From: a virus
Reading direction: 5' to 3' (one strand)
Length of the DNA: 39,221 nucleotides
IMG/VR virus record: IMGVR_UViG_3300045996_004605
Span: 1 to 39,221 of that record
The notes beneath the pieces are model-generated. The model worked only from the letters and a program-made list of their open reading frames with translations. It did no database searches and was not told where the DNA came from. Every line of letters begins with the position of its first letter. Positions within the stretch are counted from its first letter, which is position 1. Made by a program: the position numbers and the translations under genes. Of the stretch, positions 1 through 8,595 are shown one piece after another.

Positions 1-369
1 TTAAAGTATCGTCGGTGTTACGTCACCCAGCGCGTCCAGTATGTCGTCCGGTGTAAAAATGTTCGGGTTTTGCAGCATCTTGTACGTTACTTCGACGTCT
101 TCCGTAACGATGGTTTCGACTTCTTCGCCTGTAATAGAGTCGGTCGCTGTTTCCCTTGCCCATACAGGCGCGCCCTGGTCGTCGAAGATCGGCTGCCCCG
201 TCAGTTCGTCCGTGGCCTGGACGTTCCGCGTTTCGTTTACGGTTTTCGTCGGGTTAATGTCTTCGGGTATCTCGTAAACGATATCGCCGGGGGCCTTGTT
301 AAGCGCCCATTCCAGGCCGGAAGGGATTATGGCGTCTACATAACGGCCTTTTGCAAATCGGATATACAT
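1..369 (-). CDS. Small tail-fibre-associated protein, function unknown
   Basis: This 122-residue protein is the last gene of the tail module in the window and ends in TAA at position 1, so it is complete. GGAGGTG lies about 10 bases before the ATG, and the start overlaps the fibre stop codon (TAATG), which suggests translational coupling. The protein is acidic, has no membrane segment and is rich in Thr, Val and Glu. Its middle, about residues 42-95, alternates short Asp/Glu/Thr stretches, and the C-terminus reads NIFTPDDILDALGD. Small genes directly after a fibre gene often encode fibre-assembly or tail-tip proteins such as the XkdW/XkdX class. That role is inferred from position only; I do not recognise a family. 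Confidence 0.75.
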   Translation of the reverse strand: MYIRFAKGRYVDAIIPSGLEWALNKAPGDIVYEIPEDINPTKTVNETRNVQATDELTGQPIFDDQGAPVWARETATDSITGEEVETIVTEDVEVTYKMLQNPNIFTPDDILDALGDVTPTIL

Positions 370-3300
370 TAGGCGGTTACACCTCCGTAATTTTTGATAA
401 GCGGGCGGCCTGGAAGCCTAAACGCGTCGCCCGCGCCCGAAGCTACGCCATCCATGCGAATGATTCCCGTAGTATCCGTGGACGCCCCGGCTAATAGAAC
501 TAGATAAAGTTCTCCCGTTGCCCCATCTTTGCAAAGCATGGAAAGAATGGTTAAGTGAGGTACCGATGTGCTTAAGGGCGCGACAATAACTGGCGCAAAA
601 TGAGAAGCCCCTGAACCGCCCCGATTCCTGGGGCCGCTAGATAGAGAAAACTGGTTTCCTTCTTTCGGCAGGAAATAGTCGTTATTCCCTAGCCCGTATT
701 CGTGCCAGGGTATCGCGTCCATAAAGTAGTCCAAACCTCTACCCGTTGGCATCATAGCGTTAGCCAGGTCGTCGCTTTTTAACGAAGCATCGACGAAAGC
801 GTCAGGTAACGGTAAGTTTGGGGTTATGGGTGTTATATACCGCCCTGTCGGGGTCAGGTTTTTTATTCCTGTTCCAAAGGACGTTTGCAGCGCAAACCTG
901 CTAATGGTGCGTACTTGCAAATTGGGCAGCCCCACGCTGCCTACAATTCCCTGGTACGGCGTCGCCTGGTACATAACCCGCAAGTAATCGCCTAGCTGTG
1001 GGGTATAAACCGACTCATAAACCAGGTGTACCGTTCCCGTCGCAGGGGCTGCGCCGAATGTGATAAGGGCCGCGCCTTCCACGGTTGCGTTAGCTTTTAC
1101 CGCGCCCGTAAGGGCGGTTACGGTTAAGGTATTCCCGCTGCCACTTACTACCGTAGTTTCTACCCATCCACCAGCGCCGTCACTGATTCGGATAGGCTGG
1201 CTACCGCCGAAGTTCGCCGCTGCTAGGCTTACGTCGATAGTCGTAGCGCCTTCCGCTGCGTCTGCCGTAAGCTTTGTCACAATATTTTTACAGCTTACAG
1301 TATACCCGCTGTTCTGCATAACGTTTCCTACGCGAACATGGTTTACCTGGGTTACGTTGTACTTATTCGTATAAAAGTCGGTCTTTTCTCCGTCGCTTGC
1401 CTGGCCTTCGTCGGTCCAATCATGTACCAGGAAGCCTTTTACACTGGGTATGAAATGGGCATGGCGCTGCGCTGTTGCCCAGTCATGCGCTACCTTGGCG
1501 CCGTTAGCGGGGGCTGCGTTTAATACAACGGTTAGGGTATTCCCGTCTGCGGAAAACGTAGCCGACGATACACTGGCGAAGCCTGTACCCGGTAAAAATA
1601 CCAGGCTTCCGTATAAATCCGTATAGTAGGTTACGTTTATCCCTTGCGCGCTGGTCGGCTTTGTAAACGTAAAAGTAGTACGCGCCCCATCGGCTGCTTC
1701 ATTCGCATATACCAGTAAGTCTTCTTTACTTGATTCCATACTTCCCGTAGGTTCGAAGCTTGTCGCCGACGTTGCCGTTGTTGCCGTCATGCCTGGGGTT
1801 ACGCCCTTCCCGTAATAATGACGTAATCCCTGCCCGTTCAGCGCTACCTTAGCCGCCATCTTATTCGGTACCAGCGATAAACCGTACGGATTCGCACGCC
1901 CGTTTACGCCTGTAATGCCGCCTACGTCGTCGCCCCAGGTTGCGAAGTCGCTGCCGGGGCCGTCCAGGATTCGGTCGCCGCTTGCTGCACTAAAGCCATC
2001 GGGAAGCGGGTCGCCTGCTCTTACGACGTTGGAAATGCGTACCGAATCTATTTTCCCGTTAAGCCAGGAGTCCCCCGTAACGAAACCGTTAATCTGTATC
2101 GTCGTCGCAGCGGTACCCGACGAAGCGGCTACGCTGGTCGTTCTTTCGTCTAATTGCAACGTAAGCAGGGTGCCGTTATACGTTGCTTTGAAGTAATGCC
2201 AGTCGCCAGCCTTTGCATTAGCAAGGGATAGATTAGCCGTATTATGCGCCGTCGTATTAGGCGTTTCCCATATAGAAGTCGAAAGCCCGCCTGTACCTAT
2301 CCCAACCGCTGCCACGCGGTTATTAAGGTCTACGCTTCCTGCAAAAAAGTAAACCAGGTTCATTTCGCCCGCAGCATTTCCGCTAAACCCCTGCTGGAAA
2401 AAGCCCTCAATCGTCCAGCCGCTGGCGGGAACGTTCACGCTGTAGGTTTCCCCGTAGTCGGGCGCTTTTAATGCCTGGCCTTGTATACCGTTCTCGAAGC
2501 CTTCGGTTCCGCTGCCAATCTTCGTATTCGCTACAGCCGAACCGTTCGCCGTTCCCGCCATGGTTCCGTTAAACATAACCCGAAGCAAGGTACTCGCATC
2601 GTCGGCCATTTCCCCCGCGATATTCAGCCCGATATAATCCCGCTGGTAGCGTGTCGGGTTCGCCGTTTTCAGCTGGCCACGCAGCAGAAGGTCCTTTGCT
2701 TTTTCCAGCAAGGCTTCATCATTGAATCCCGTAAGGCTTACCAGGTGCCGCAGGTCCCCGCCTTCCAGGTCCGACGCGTCGATAATATTGCTGTAAAGCC
2801 CGTCGGGGCGGTCGGATACCATGGCCATATCGAATGTTCCGCTAGTATTAAGGCTGACGTTCCTAACCTCTATTGTGGTAGCATCTACAATACTTAATAT
2901 TTCGAATACAATTCCCGGTACCGTAACATGGGCTATTTTATCCCCTACAACGGCTTTTGCCGAAGAAACAACTTTAATTTGTTTAACTTCGTCAAGAGTG
3001 AAACCAGCGGCATCTATTTCCTGTGTAATGCTCATAACGTAGCAATCCCGTGCCCCGTTCGGGTTCGTATCGGGGTCGAATCCCGCGTTATTTCTGCGGC
3101 GTACCTTAAGCAGCGGAAGGGCGTATACGTAGCCGTCGTATGTGGCTAAAATACCTTTACTTTCATCGTCGCCGCGTCCTGCTATATATAGCCCTGTGTC
3201 TGCTAATAGGTTAACGGGGTGCCAGGTTTCCCCAGCCTGCGTAAACTCCCGTCTTGAAAGTTCTACAGCATCTGTGGTGTTGGTCGTAATAGGGGCGCCG

Positions 3301-3854
3301 TTGCCCCCTTGGGCCATGACGGCGGCATTACTCCAAGCCTGCTGTAATCTCCGCATACCTTCGGGATACGTGTCGAAGTCTGCGCCCTCTACTGTACGAA
3401 GTCGGGTCTGCCATTGTTGGGTCGTGGCGTCACGCCAGGATTCCAAGAAAGCCAGGTCCCAGCGTTCGCCTGTTGTGGGCGGGGCGGGAAGTTCTACTTT
3501 GTTCGCCAGGGCTGCTACTCCTAACCCGTTTATGCTTAAGACATTACCTGCCACTAGGGCCTTAAACCCGGCGATAATCATAGCATTTTCCCAGCCCGAA
3601 AAGGCCGCAGTTGGCGGCGTCATAAGCGCGGCGTCGTTCCTGTTAGAATCGAACAGACCATTGTTTCCCTGCCATTCCAGTACCCCGCTATGGGCAGCAG
3701 CTGCGGCCAATTCCGACGCCAGCGTTACCTGGGCGTCGGCTACGCCTTTTTCCAGGCGGTTCAGGTTGCCCGCGCTTAAAGGGGTCCCTTGCTGTACGAC
3801 GTTCCCGCCGCCGTCTACGATATGATCCTTCCAATCCGTTTTATTGTATTGCAT
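369..3854 (-). CDS. Tail fibre / receptor-binding protein with LamG-like domain
   Basis: This 1161-residue protein is the largest gene after the baseplate and is the probable host-recognition fibre. Its N-terminus (about 1-50: TDWKDHIVDGGGNVVQQGTP, then LNRLEKGV) matches the usual baseplate-attachment segment of Gram-positive phage fibres. About residues 420-620 look like a LamG/concanavalin-type jelly-roll, with GWTIEGFF, DWHYFKATYNG and GKIDSVRISNV at the usual strand positions; such domains often bind carbohydrate. The rest is Ser/Thr/Gly/Ala-rich beta repeat-like sequence, and no C-terminal chaperone domain is evident. AAAGGAGG precedes the ATG. Codon choice, with many GTA, TAC and TTA codons, looks different from the head genes and would fit module exchange, but I did not measure this. 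Confidence 0.85.
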   Translation of the reverse strand: MQYNKTDWKDHIVDGGGNVVQQGTPLSAGNLNRLEKGVADAQVTLASELAAAAAHSGVLEWQGNNGLFDSNRNDAALMTPPTAAFSGWENAMIIAGFKALVAGNVLSINGLGVAALANKVELPAPPTTGERWDLAFLESWRDATTQQWQTRLRTVEGADFDTYPEGMRRLQQAWSNAAVMAQGGNGAPITTNTTDAVELSRREFTQAGETWHPVNLLADTGLYIAGRGDDESKGILATYDGYVYALPLLKVRRRNNAGFDPDTNPNGARDCYVMSITQEIDAAGFTLDEVKQIKVVSSAKAVVGDKIAHVTVPGIVFEILSIVDATTIEVRNVSLNTSGTFDMAMVSDRPDGLYSNIIDASDLEGGDLRHLVSLTGFNDEALLEKAKDLLLRGQLKTANPTRYQRDYIGLNIAGEMADDASTLLRVMFNGTMAGTANGSAVANTKIGSGTEGFENGIQGQALKAPDYGETYSVNVPASGWTIEGFFQQGFSGNAAGEMNLVYFFAGSVDLNNRVAAVGIGTGGLSTSIWETPNTTAHNTANLSLANAKAGDWHYFKATYNGTLLTLQLDERTTSVAASSGTAATTIQINGFVTGDSWLNGKIDSVRISNVVRAGDPLPDGFSAASGDRILDGPGSDFATWGDDVGGITGVNGRANPYGLSLVPNKMAAKVALNGQGLRHYYGKGVTPGMTATTATSATSFEPTGSMESSKEDLLVYANEAADGARTTFTFTKPTSAQGINVTYYTDLYGSLVFLPGTGFASVSSATFSADGNTLTVVLNAAPANGAKVAHDWATAQRHAHFIPSVKGFLVHDWTDEGQASDGEKTDFYTNKYNVTQVNHVRVGNVMQNSGYTVSCKNIVTKLTADAAEGATTIDVSLAAANFGGSQPIRISDGAGGWVETTVVSGSGNTLTVTALTGAVKANATVEGAALITFGAAPATGTVHLVYESVYTPQLGDYLRVMYQATPYQGIVGSVGLPNLQVRTISRFALQTSFGTGIKNLTPTGRYITPITPNLPLPDAFVDASLKSDDLANAMMPTGRGLDYFMDAIPWHEYGLGNNDYFLPKEGNQFSLSSGPRNRGGSGASHFAPVIVAPLSTSVPHLTILSMLCKDGATGELYLVLLAGASTDTTGIIRMDGVASGAGDAFRLPGRPLIKNYGGVTA

Positions 3855-3871
3855 AGATTAGCCCGCCTCCT

Positions 3872-4168
3872 TTAGATCCGTTGCAATGTATACTTAAAAG
3901 TGATCAGTAGCCCGTTGATGGTTGGCTTCGTGATGTTATCGGGCTGATCGTCCCAAACCGCGCCTTCCGTGTCGATGACTTGAAATTTGGTGATCGTGCC
4001 GTTTACGGTGTCATCCAGGTAAAATTGCACCGTAATGACATCACCGGCTTGGCTGATGGAGTGGATCGGCATATCGTTCACGACGCCGCCGATCGTGTAA
4101 GTACCTTTAACTAGCTTCGACTGCAACCAATCTTTCATTTTCTGATGAGCCGTTGTCGTAATCGCCAT
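3872..4168 (-). CDS. Short tail-tip protein, unknown
   Basis: This 98-residue protein lies between the DUF2313-like baseplate protein and the fibre. It starts at ATG with TAATG-type overlap onto the upstream stop (shared base 4168), so it is probably coupled. It has a short helical N-terminus (about 1-20) followed by an all-beta stretch with VITVQFYLDDTVNGTITKFQV and GLLITFKYTLQ. This resembles the small beta-rich linker proteins found between baseplate and fibre in PBSX-like phages. No catalytic motif or signal peptide is visible. Function is inferred from position only. Confidence 0.75.
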   Translation of the reverse strand: MAITTTAHQKMKDWLQSKLVKGTYTIGGVVNDMPIHSISQAGDVITVQFYLDDTVNGTITKFQVIDTEGAVWDDQPDNITKPTINGLLITFKYTLQRI

Positions 4169-4974
4169 TAAACCAACACCTCCGTTCCCGCGTTAACCGC
4201 ACCCGTAGCTTGATATACTTTGGTTATTACTCCATAAGTTTGGATGGCCGACTCTTCAGCATTGAAAATCGCTGTTTCATTCGCCGTTTCTGTTCCGCCC
4301 AACAATAAGTTGCCCGCAAGTTCATACGGTTGTATTGTCCTGACGAAGCTGGCCTTTAATTGTTCCGTTGCGATATAGTTCACTTCTTGTCGTACGGGCT
4401 GGCCGTCGTACTTCGTGCCAGCAAATAGCTGTTCACTCGCAAAGGCTTGGAAAGGATAGCTCAGAGCAACATACTGGCCGATAAAATTAACCTTGTGGTC
4501 ATATAACCAGGAGCCTTGATACTTTGGCAACAAATGCGCTTGAATAACATCCTCGATCTGTTCATAAAAGCTTGCATTGGTGATAAAGGCCGAATCGAAA
4601 GAGAATAAGACGGTGGATGTCGCTGCATCAACCGTAACGTTTACCGGTTTGTGGGTATAAGCCTCGGCGACGCTCTCAAGCATGGACCTGGAAAACTTTG
4701 CTTTTGATCTAATTCGCGCCATAACTCGACTTCGGCGAATCTCCAAAGGATCGCTCTCCACAACATCCAGTCCAACCCTAACTTCCCAATCCCAAAGCCA
4801 CCATGTTGCAGTCTTGACGAAAAACTGATCCAGGATCTCATCCAGAGCCAGGCGAACACTATCCATTTCAACGCCTTCAGATTGAAGGATGGAACGCATA
4901 ATCTGGCTAGTCGCGTAATAGGGGGGGAGGTAAGTCATCATCTCCATCCCCCGGATACTGGTGATCTCACTCAC
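4168..4974 (-). CDS. Baseplate wedge protein, DUF2313 / XkdU-like
   Basis: This 268-residue protein follows the baseplate J gene, the position of XkdU/YmfQ (DUF2313) proteins in myoviral prophages and of Mu gp48. The N-terminus has the expected pattern: YLPPYYATSQIMRSILQSEG, then a predicted helix with LALDEILDQFFVKTATWWLWDWE. The segment DPLEIRRSRVMARIRSKAKF, followed by TVDAATSTVLFSFDSA, is typical of this family. The protein is longer than most DUF2313 members and has an extra C-terminal region from about residue 170, which may help attach the fibre. The start is GTG and overlaps the upstream stop (GTGA), so the two genes are coupled. Confidence 0.82.
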   Translation of the reverse strand: MSEITSIRGMEMMTYLPPYYATSQIMRSILQSEGVEMDSVRLALDEILDQFFVKTATWWLWDWEVRVGLDVVESDPLEIRRSRVMARIRSKAKFSRSMLESVAEAYTHKPVNVTVDAATSTVLFSFDSAFITNASFYEQIEDVIQAHLLPKYQGSWLYDHKVNFIGQYVALSYPFQAFASEQLFAGTKYDGQPVRQEVNYIATEQLKASFVRTIQPYELAGNLLLGGTETANETAIFNAEESAIQTYGVITKVYQATGAVNAGTEVLV

Positions 4975-6086
4975 GTTAAGGTCACCGTTCCTTTGACAGC
5001 AACTTCTCCCGGATCAATCGGTATATTGGAAGTGCCTCCGTTGATCAATAAATCTGAATAGTCCTGCACACCTGAAACCTCTAACAACATTGCCCCGATG
5101 CGAACGTACTTCACGGTAGTATCCGAGCTGAAAGCAATGTCCTGCAAATGCAAAACAAGAGCACTTTCAAACGCTGCGGTAGCTGTCGGCAACGATACCA
5201 CGCCATCCAAAACCAGACTTGCCGAAACGTCGATATTCACGGCGGCAGCTGCTTCGACGGTCACGAAAGCACCAATGGGAGCTTTGCCTTCACCTTGTCC
5301 CGGAACGGGATCAATATAGTCCTGGACAGCCGATACAACCTCCACGCTGGCAGGTAGTTTATCCGCCCCCAATATGACGACTTTAACCGTTCCCGCCCCG
5401 TCCCACCGTGGAATCACGAAAGCATTGCCGACGCCAGGAACCTCCATTGCCCAATTCTTGTAATCCGATTTGTTTCCTCCAACCGATATGGCTCGTGATT
5501 CCTGCAAATAACGATTCAGAAGGGATGCGTCGTCCTCTACATCCAGCCCACCAGTTGCAGCCGACAAGTTTGTGATAGATTGTACGCCGTCGATCGGTTC
5601 TGAAAAATGCTTAATCGCTCCAATTGGAACATTCCCATTTTTGCCAGGGACAACAGCTTCTGCCGTTCCGAAACCTTGACCTGTACCGTCCAAGGTAATC
5701 GTCTCTAAAATTTTGAACAGAATGGCGGGGGAAACCGCCGTGCTTTCCGTACTGACAATGCGACCAGCGGGAACCGACACGCCGGGGCTTCCTGTAACTT
5801 TAATCTGATCTTCCGGCGTCCTTGCCGGGACAGCTGGAAGCCGAGTCATACCATTTTCCTCGCAGCGCATATCAAGATAGGTTCCAAACGTAGTCTGGGC
5901 GAACCCTCGGCGAAGCACTTCCTTGGCCCACTCCGCTGCAAGCGTCAATTCGATCGCCACTGGAGCCAGCGCATCATAGGGGGGTGAGCCCTCCACCTTC
6001 TCCAAATCGGTCGGAAGACGAGCCAACATGCGCTCCCGTATGTTCTCCTCGGTTTGATCTTGCAAGAATTCCGGCAAATCGCTCAA
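4971..6086 (-). CDS. Baseplate J-like protein (XkdT / Mu gp47-like)
   Basis: This 371-residue protein matches the Baseplate_J family, whose members form the wedge ring around the tail hub. The N-terminal PEFLQDQTEENIRERMLARLP with GSPPYDALAPVAIELT is the classic start of XkdT-like proteins. VPAGRIVSTESTAV, NVPIGAIKHFSEPIDGVQSI and NRYLQESRAISVGGNKSDYKNWA fall in the expected order. A second part, from about residue 235, has the usual DYIDPVPGQGEGKAPIGAFVTVEAA segment. It starts at TTG after GGAGGTG with 8-base spacing, overlaps the upstream stop as TTGA, and is 4 bases coupled to the next gene. Length agrees with the family. Confidence 0.93.
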   Translation of the reverse strand: MSDLPEFLQDQTEENIRERMLARLPTDLEKVEGSPPYDALAPVAIELTLAAEWAKEVLRRGFAQTTFGTYLDMRCEENGMTRLPAVPARTPEDQIKVTGSPGVSVPAGRIVSTESTAVSPAILFKILETITLDGTGQGFGTAEAVVPGKNGNVPIGAIKHFSEPIDGVQSITNLSAATGGLDVEDDASLLNRYLQESRAISVGGNKSDYKNWAMEVPGVGNAFVIPRWDGAGTVKVVILGADKLPASVEVVSAVQDYIDPVPGQGEGKAPIGAFVTVEAAAAVNIDVSASLVLDGVVSLPTATAAFESALVLHLQDIAFSSDTTVKYVRIGAMLLEVSGVQDYSDLLINGGTSNIPIDPGEVAVKGTVTLT

Positions 6087-6523
6087 TTCATATTCACCTC
6101 CAACCGTCTCGGATCGCCGATCACAGGCACGACCGTGAAGGCGGTCACCAGCTCATCGCCCTTCCAACTGAAATTAAAATCCTTTACAGATTGGGTGCGG
6201 GGATCTACGAGCAGCGTTTCGCTGATCGTTCTTTCCACTTCAGATAATGCCGCTGCACGTGAAGGCTGCTTTCGCACCTGCCCGTGTTCACAGCCGTAAT
6301 CCGTCGAATAGATCAGATGGGCGAAGCGTTGAGTCATGACCGCCTTTATGCACCATTGCGCCCACGTTGTCAGCCCATCGGCCATTACCATGCGACCGGC
6401 TCCATCCGTCACAAAATCGCCTTTCTGAAAGTCAAACAACCAACCAGGCGGGTATTGGACACTGTTTTGTTCATCCCCAGTGTTCAAGCCAGGTACATCG
6501 AACGTAGGAAACAGGTTAGGCAT
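6083..6523 (-). CDS. Baseplate wedge protein, DUF2634 / XkdS-like (gp25 type)
   Basis: This 146-residue protein lies immediately before baseplate J, the position of XkdS (DUF2634) in PBSX and of gp25/gpW-like lysozyme-fold wedge proteins in other contractile tails. Internal features fit: LFDFQKGDFVTDGAGRMVMADG, then WAQWCIKAVMTQRFAHLIYS and SEVERTISETLLVDPRTQSV, followed by a beta C-terminus ending in GDPRRLEVNMN. The ATG is preceded by AAGGTGG, and the gene overlaps both neighbours by a few bases. There are no catalytic residues, so a structural role is expected. Confidence 0.87.
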   Translation of the reverse strand: MPNLFPTFDVPGLNTGDEQNSVQYPPGWLFDFQKGDFVTDGAGRMVMADGLTTWAQWCIKAVMTQRFAHLIYSTDYGCEHGQVRKQPSRAAALSEVERTISETLLVDPRTQSVKDFNFSWKGDELVTAFTVVPVIGDPRRLEVNMN

Positions 6524-6941
6524 CGGCGGACACCACCTTGCTGATCACAATCGGATCGTCGCGCACCCATAACACCAGTACCCGATCGCCAGGCTGAAGC
6601 GCCGGAGCAAAGTTCAAATCAACGTGCGGAAGCTGGCCGCTACTCTCACCACCGGCAAAATCCAGCCTGGTGAGCTCCGAATAGGACGTGTCGGGTGTGT
6701 CCTCACCCGAAGCACTGACCGGCGACGCAATCCTGCAAACGCGAGATTCGATCGGGATCATCGCATCCACCAGCCACTCGGCCACCAAGTAATCGCTGCG
6801 AGGAAGGAGGGGGTCGAACTGATCCAGTCGCAAACTCCCGTCTTCCAGGATGGTTCCCAAGTCCATTGAATTCGGCGCTGCCAACTTCTTTGCTGTCCTG
6901 GCGTCAATCGCTCGGGCCAGCCGGTTCACTCCTTTGCTCAC
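6516..6941 (-). CDS. Baseplate protein, DUF2577 / XkdR-like
   Basis: This 141-residue protein sits between the hub (XkdQ-like) and the XkdS-like gene, the place of XkdR. The C-terminal segment LQPGDRVLVLWVRDDPIVISKVV is a small beta barrel edge typical of DUF2577 and OB-like baseplate spike-associated proteins. The protein is longer than XkdR, with an insertion around residues 60-95 rich in Ser, Asp and Glu. It starts at GTG after GGAGGTG (about 8 bases). The family call rests on position and the C-terminal motif and is moderately sure. Confidence 0.72.
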   Translation of the reverse strand: MSKGVNRLARAIDARTAKKLAAPNSMDLGTILEDGSLRLDQFDPLLPRSDYLVAEWLVDAMIPIESRVCRIASPVSASGEDTPDTSYSELTRLDFAGGESSGQLPHVDLNFAPALQPGDRVLVLWVRDDPIVISKVVSADA

Positions 6942-7930
6942 AGACTTTCCACCTCCATGACCATACTGCGGGAATCCGCATCGTGTTGAATCCCTATAAC
7001 AACAAAATCGCCTTCCAAGGTGGCCGCCGAGATCGACACCTTGTCCCCTTTACGAAGGAAGGGAAGATCCGGAGCGAAGATCGTTCGCTGCTTTCGGGGG
7101 TCTCCGCGTTCAGACAGCACTTCCTCTGCTGCCGTCTTTGCCGCCACTGCGGTATCATACTGCTCCTGATAAAGCACGTCTTGCAGGATGCCGAATTCGG
7201 TCTTGCCATCCACTGTAGCGACGATCGGCGCACGACCTTCTTCGTTTTCTTTGCCAACTATTTTGATACGAGTAACGAGATCCTCCAAATCTTGCTTGTC
7301 TGTCACACGCTGGATGACATCATCTTCGAATCGGTACACCATCGAATTCTGCCCCAGGGGAAGAATACTGATCTTGCCGCCATTTGCACGGACAATATGC
7401 TTACCACCGCCGCGCTTGAGGATTTGATCCAGCACCTTCTCCAACATACCGGCCAGCGTATCGCCTCGGAACACTTGCTTGGAGAGCGCGACGTCAGGGA
7501 CATCAATTTGCCCGATGGGGATCTCCCAAGCTTTGGCGATGTCCTCGATCACGACGCGGGCCTGCGTGCCGTTCGGGTAATACCGATCATCCTTGCTGCG
7601 CAAAAGATAGATCAGCATGTCATAGGCCGTAATCGACAACACACCGACCGAATCGTTGGTATATTCCCAATCAAAAATAATGCCTTGATGAATCTCTTGC
7701 CATCCTTGCCCCCAGTCAGCTCGAAGAACGGTTCGCCCCCCGAGCGGCAATTTCTGATGTAGCCATCCCGATCCGACCTTCTGATTCAATACTTGAAATT
7801 TCAACCTCGCGGCCAGCTCACCGGACTGTTCTTCCCAGCTCAATCCGTTGGCAACATTGGTCAAAGATAGTCGATCACCTTCAGGCAATAGAACAGCAAT
7901 GTCATACTTGACTTCGGTTAGATTGATCAC
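6938..7930 (-). CDS. Tail hub protein, XkdQ / gpD-like
   Basis: This 330-residue protein resembles XkdQ, the hub component that plugs the tail tube above the baseplate (gp27/gpD fold). It has the sequence order of that family: GLSWEEQSGELAARLKFQV near residues 28-47, ILGGRTV-type strands, WEYTNDSVGVLSITAYDMLIYL near 87-109, and a C-terminal FLRKGDKVSISAATLEGDFVVIGIQHD near 290-318. The start is GTG after AAGGGGG. It overlaps the next gene by 4 bases and follows the LysM protein with a 12-base gap. This order is the same as xkdP-xkdQ-xkdR-xkdS-xkdT in PBSX. Confidence 0.85.
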   Translation of the reverse strand: MINLTEVKYDIAVLLPEGDRLSLTNVANGLSWEEQSGELAARLKFQVLNQKVGSGWLHQKLPLGGRTVLRADWGQGWQEIHQGIIFDWEYTNDSVGVLSITAYDMLIYLLRSKDDRYYPNGTQARVVIEDIAKAWEIPIGQIDVPDVALSKQVFRGDTLAGMLEKVLDQILKRGGGKHIVRANGGKISILPLGQNSMVYRFEDDVIQRVTDKQDLEDLVTRIKIVGKENEEGRAPIVATVDGKTEFGILQDVLYQEQYDTAVAAKTAAEEVLSERGDPRKQRTIFAPDLPFLRKGDKVSISAATLEGDFVVIGIQHDADSRSMVMEVESL

Positions 7931-7942
7931 AGCATCGCCCCC

Positions 7943-8584
7943 TTAACCGGGCAAGCGCAAAACCTGTCCGGGAACGATCTGGTTCGGATCAGGGCCGATC
8001 AGCGCTTGGTTGAGGTCATAAATTTCCCTATACCGCGCTCCGTCGTAAAGGGTCCTTTTGGCGATGGCCCAAAGCGTATCCCCGTTTACGACGGTATAGG
8101 TTGTCTTTGCTGGAGGAACCGATCGGGAAGCGGACAAGATTTTCACTTCACCCTTGGACTTCGGTTCGCCAGCAGCGTAGATCAGAATATCCCGCGCCTG
8201 CACCAACTTCAAGGAATATTGCATATCCCCGTGACCGCCTAACCAAGTGTGTTCGAATTCCTCGATATACATATCATGGTTGAACGGGGTTTCTGTCACC
8301 AGCAGCCGCAGCTTTGCACCATCTTCGCGCCAGCCTGACAAATCACCGGCGATCGAGCGCGGATCGCGCCACGATTTGACCAACACCGTGTTTTTACGAG
8401 CTCCGCCGGGGAAAATGCCCTCGAAACTGACGCGCACTAGCATACTGCCACGGGGCAATGCGAATTCCCCTAATGCGATGGACTCGAACGTCTGAATGCG
8501 GGCGGAGGTGGCAGCGGTGATTCGTTCCGGGTTCATCGGAAAATGCAGTCGAGCGCCGTTCTCATCCGTCAAATAAAAATCCAT
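7943..8584 (-). CDS. LysM-domain tail protein, XkdP-like
   Basis: This 213-residue protein links the tape measure gene to the hub gene, as XkdP does in PBSX and gp53-like proteins do in myophages. The N-terminal part (about 1-130) is beta rich with LHFPMNPERITAATSARIQTF and a YIEEFEHTWLGGHGDM segment. The C-terminal LysM domain (about 160-212) is clear: TTYTVVNGDTLWAIAKRTL, then the YREIYDLNQALIGPDPNQI segment and PGQVLRLPG. LysM binds peptidoglycan GlcNAc, although in tail proteins it may serve assembly around the tail tube. The ATG has GGGGGTGG upstream. Confidence 0.9.
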   Translation of the reverse strand: MDFYLTDENGARLHFPMNPERITAATSARIQTFESIALGEFALPRGSMLVRVSFEGIFPGGARKNTVLVKSWRDPRSIAGDLSGWREDGAKLRLLVTETPFNHDMYIEEFEHTWLGGHGDMQYSLKLVQARDILIYAAGEPKSKGEVKILSASRSVPPAKTTYTVVNGDTLWAIAKRTLYDGARYREIYDLNQALIGPDPNQIVPGQVLRLPG

Positions 8585-8595
8585 GCCGCCACCCC

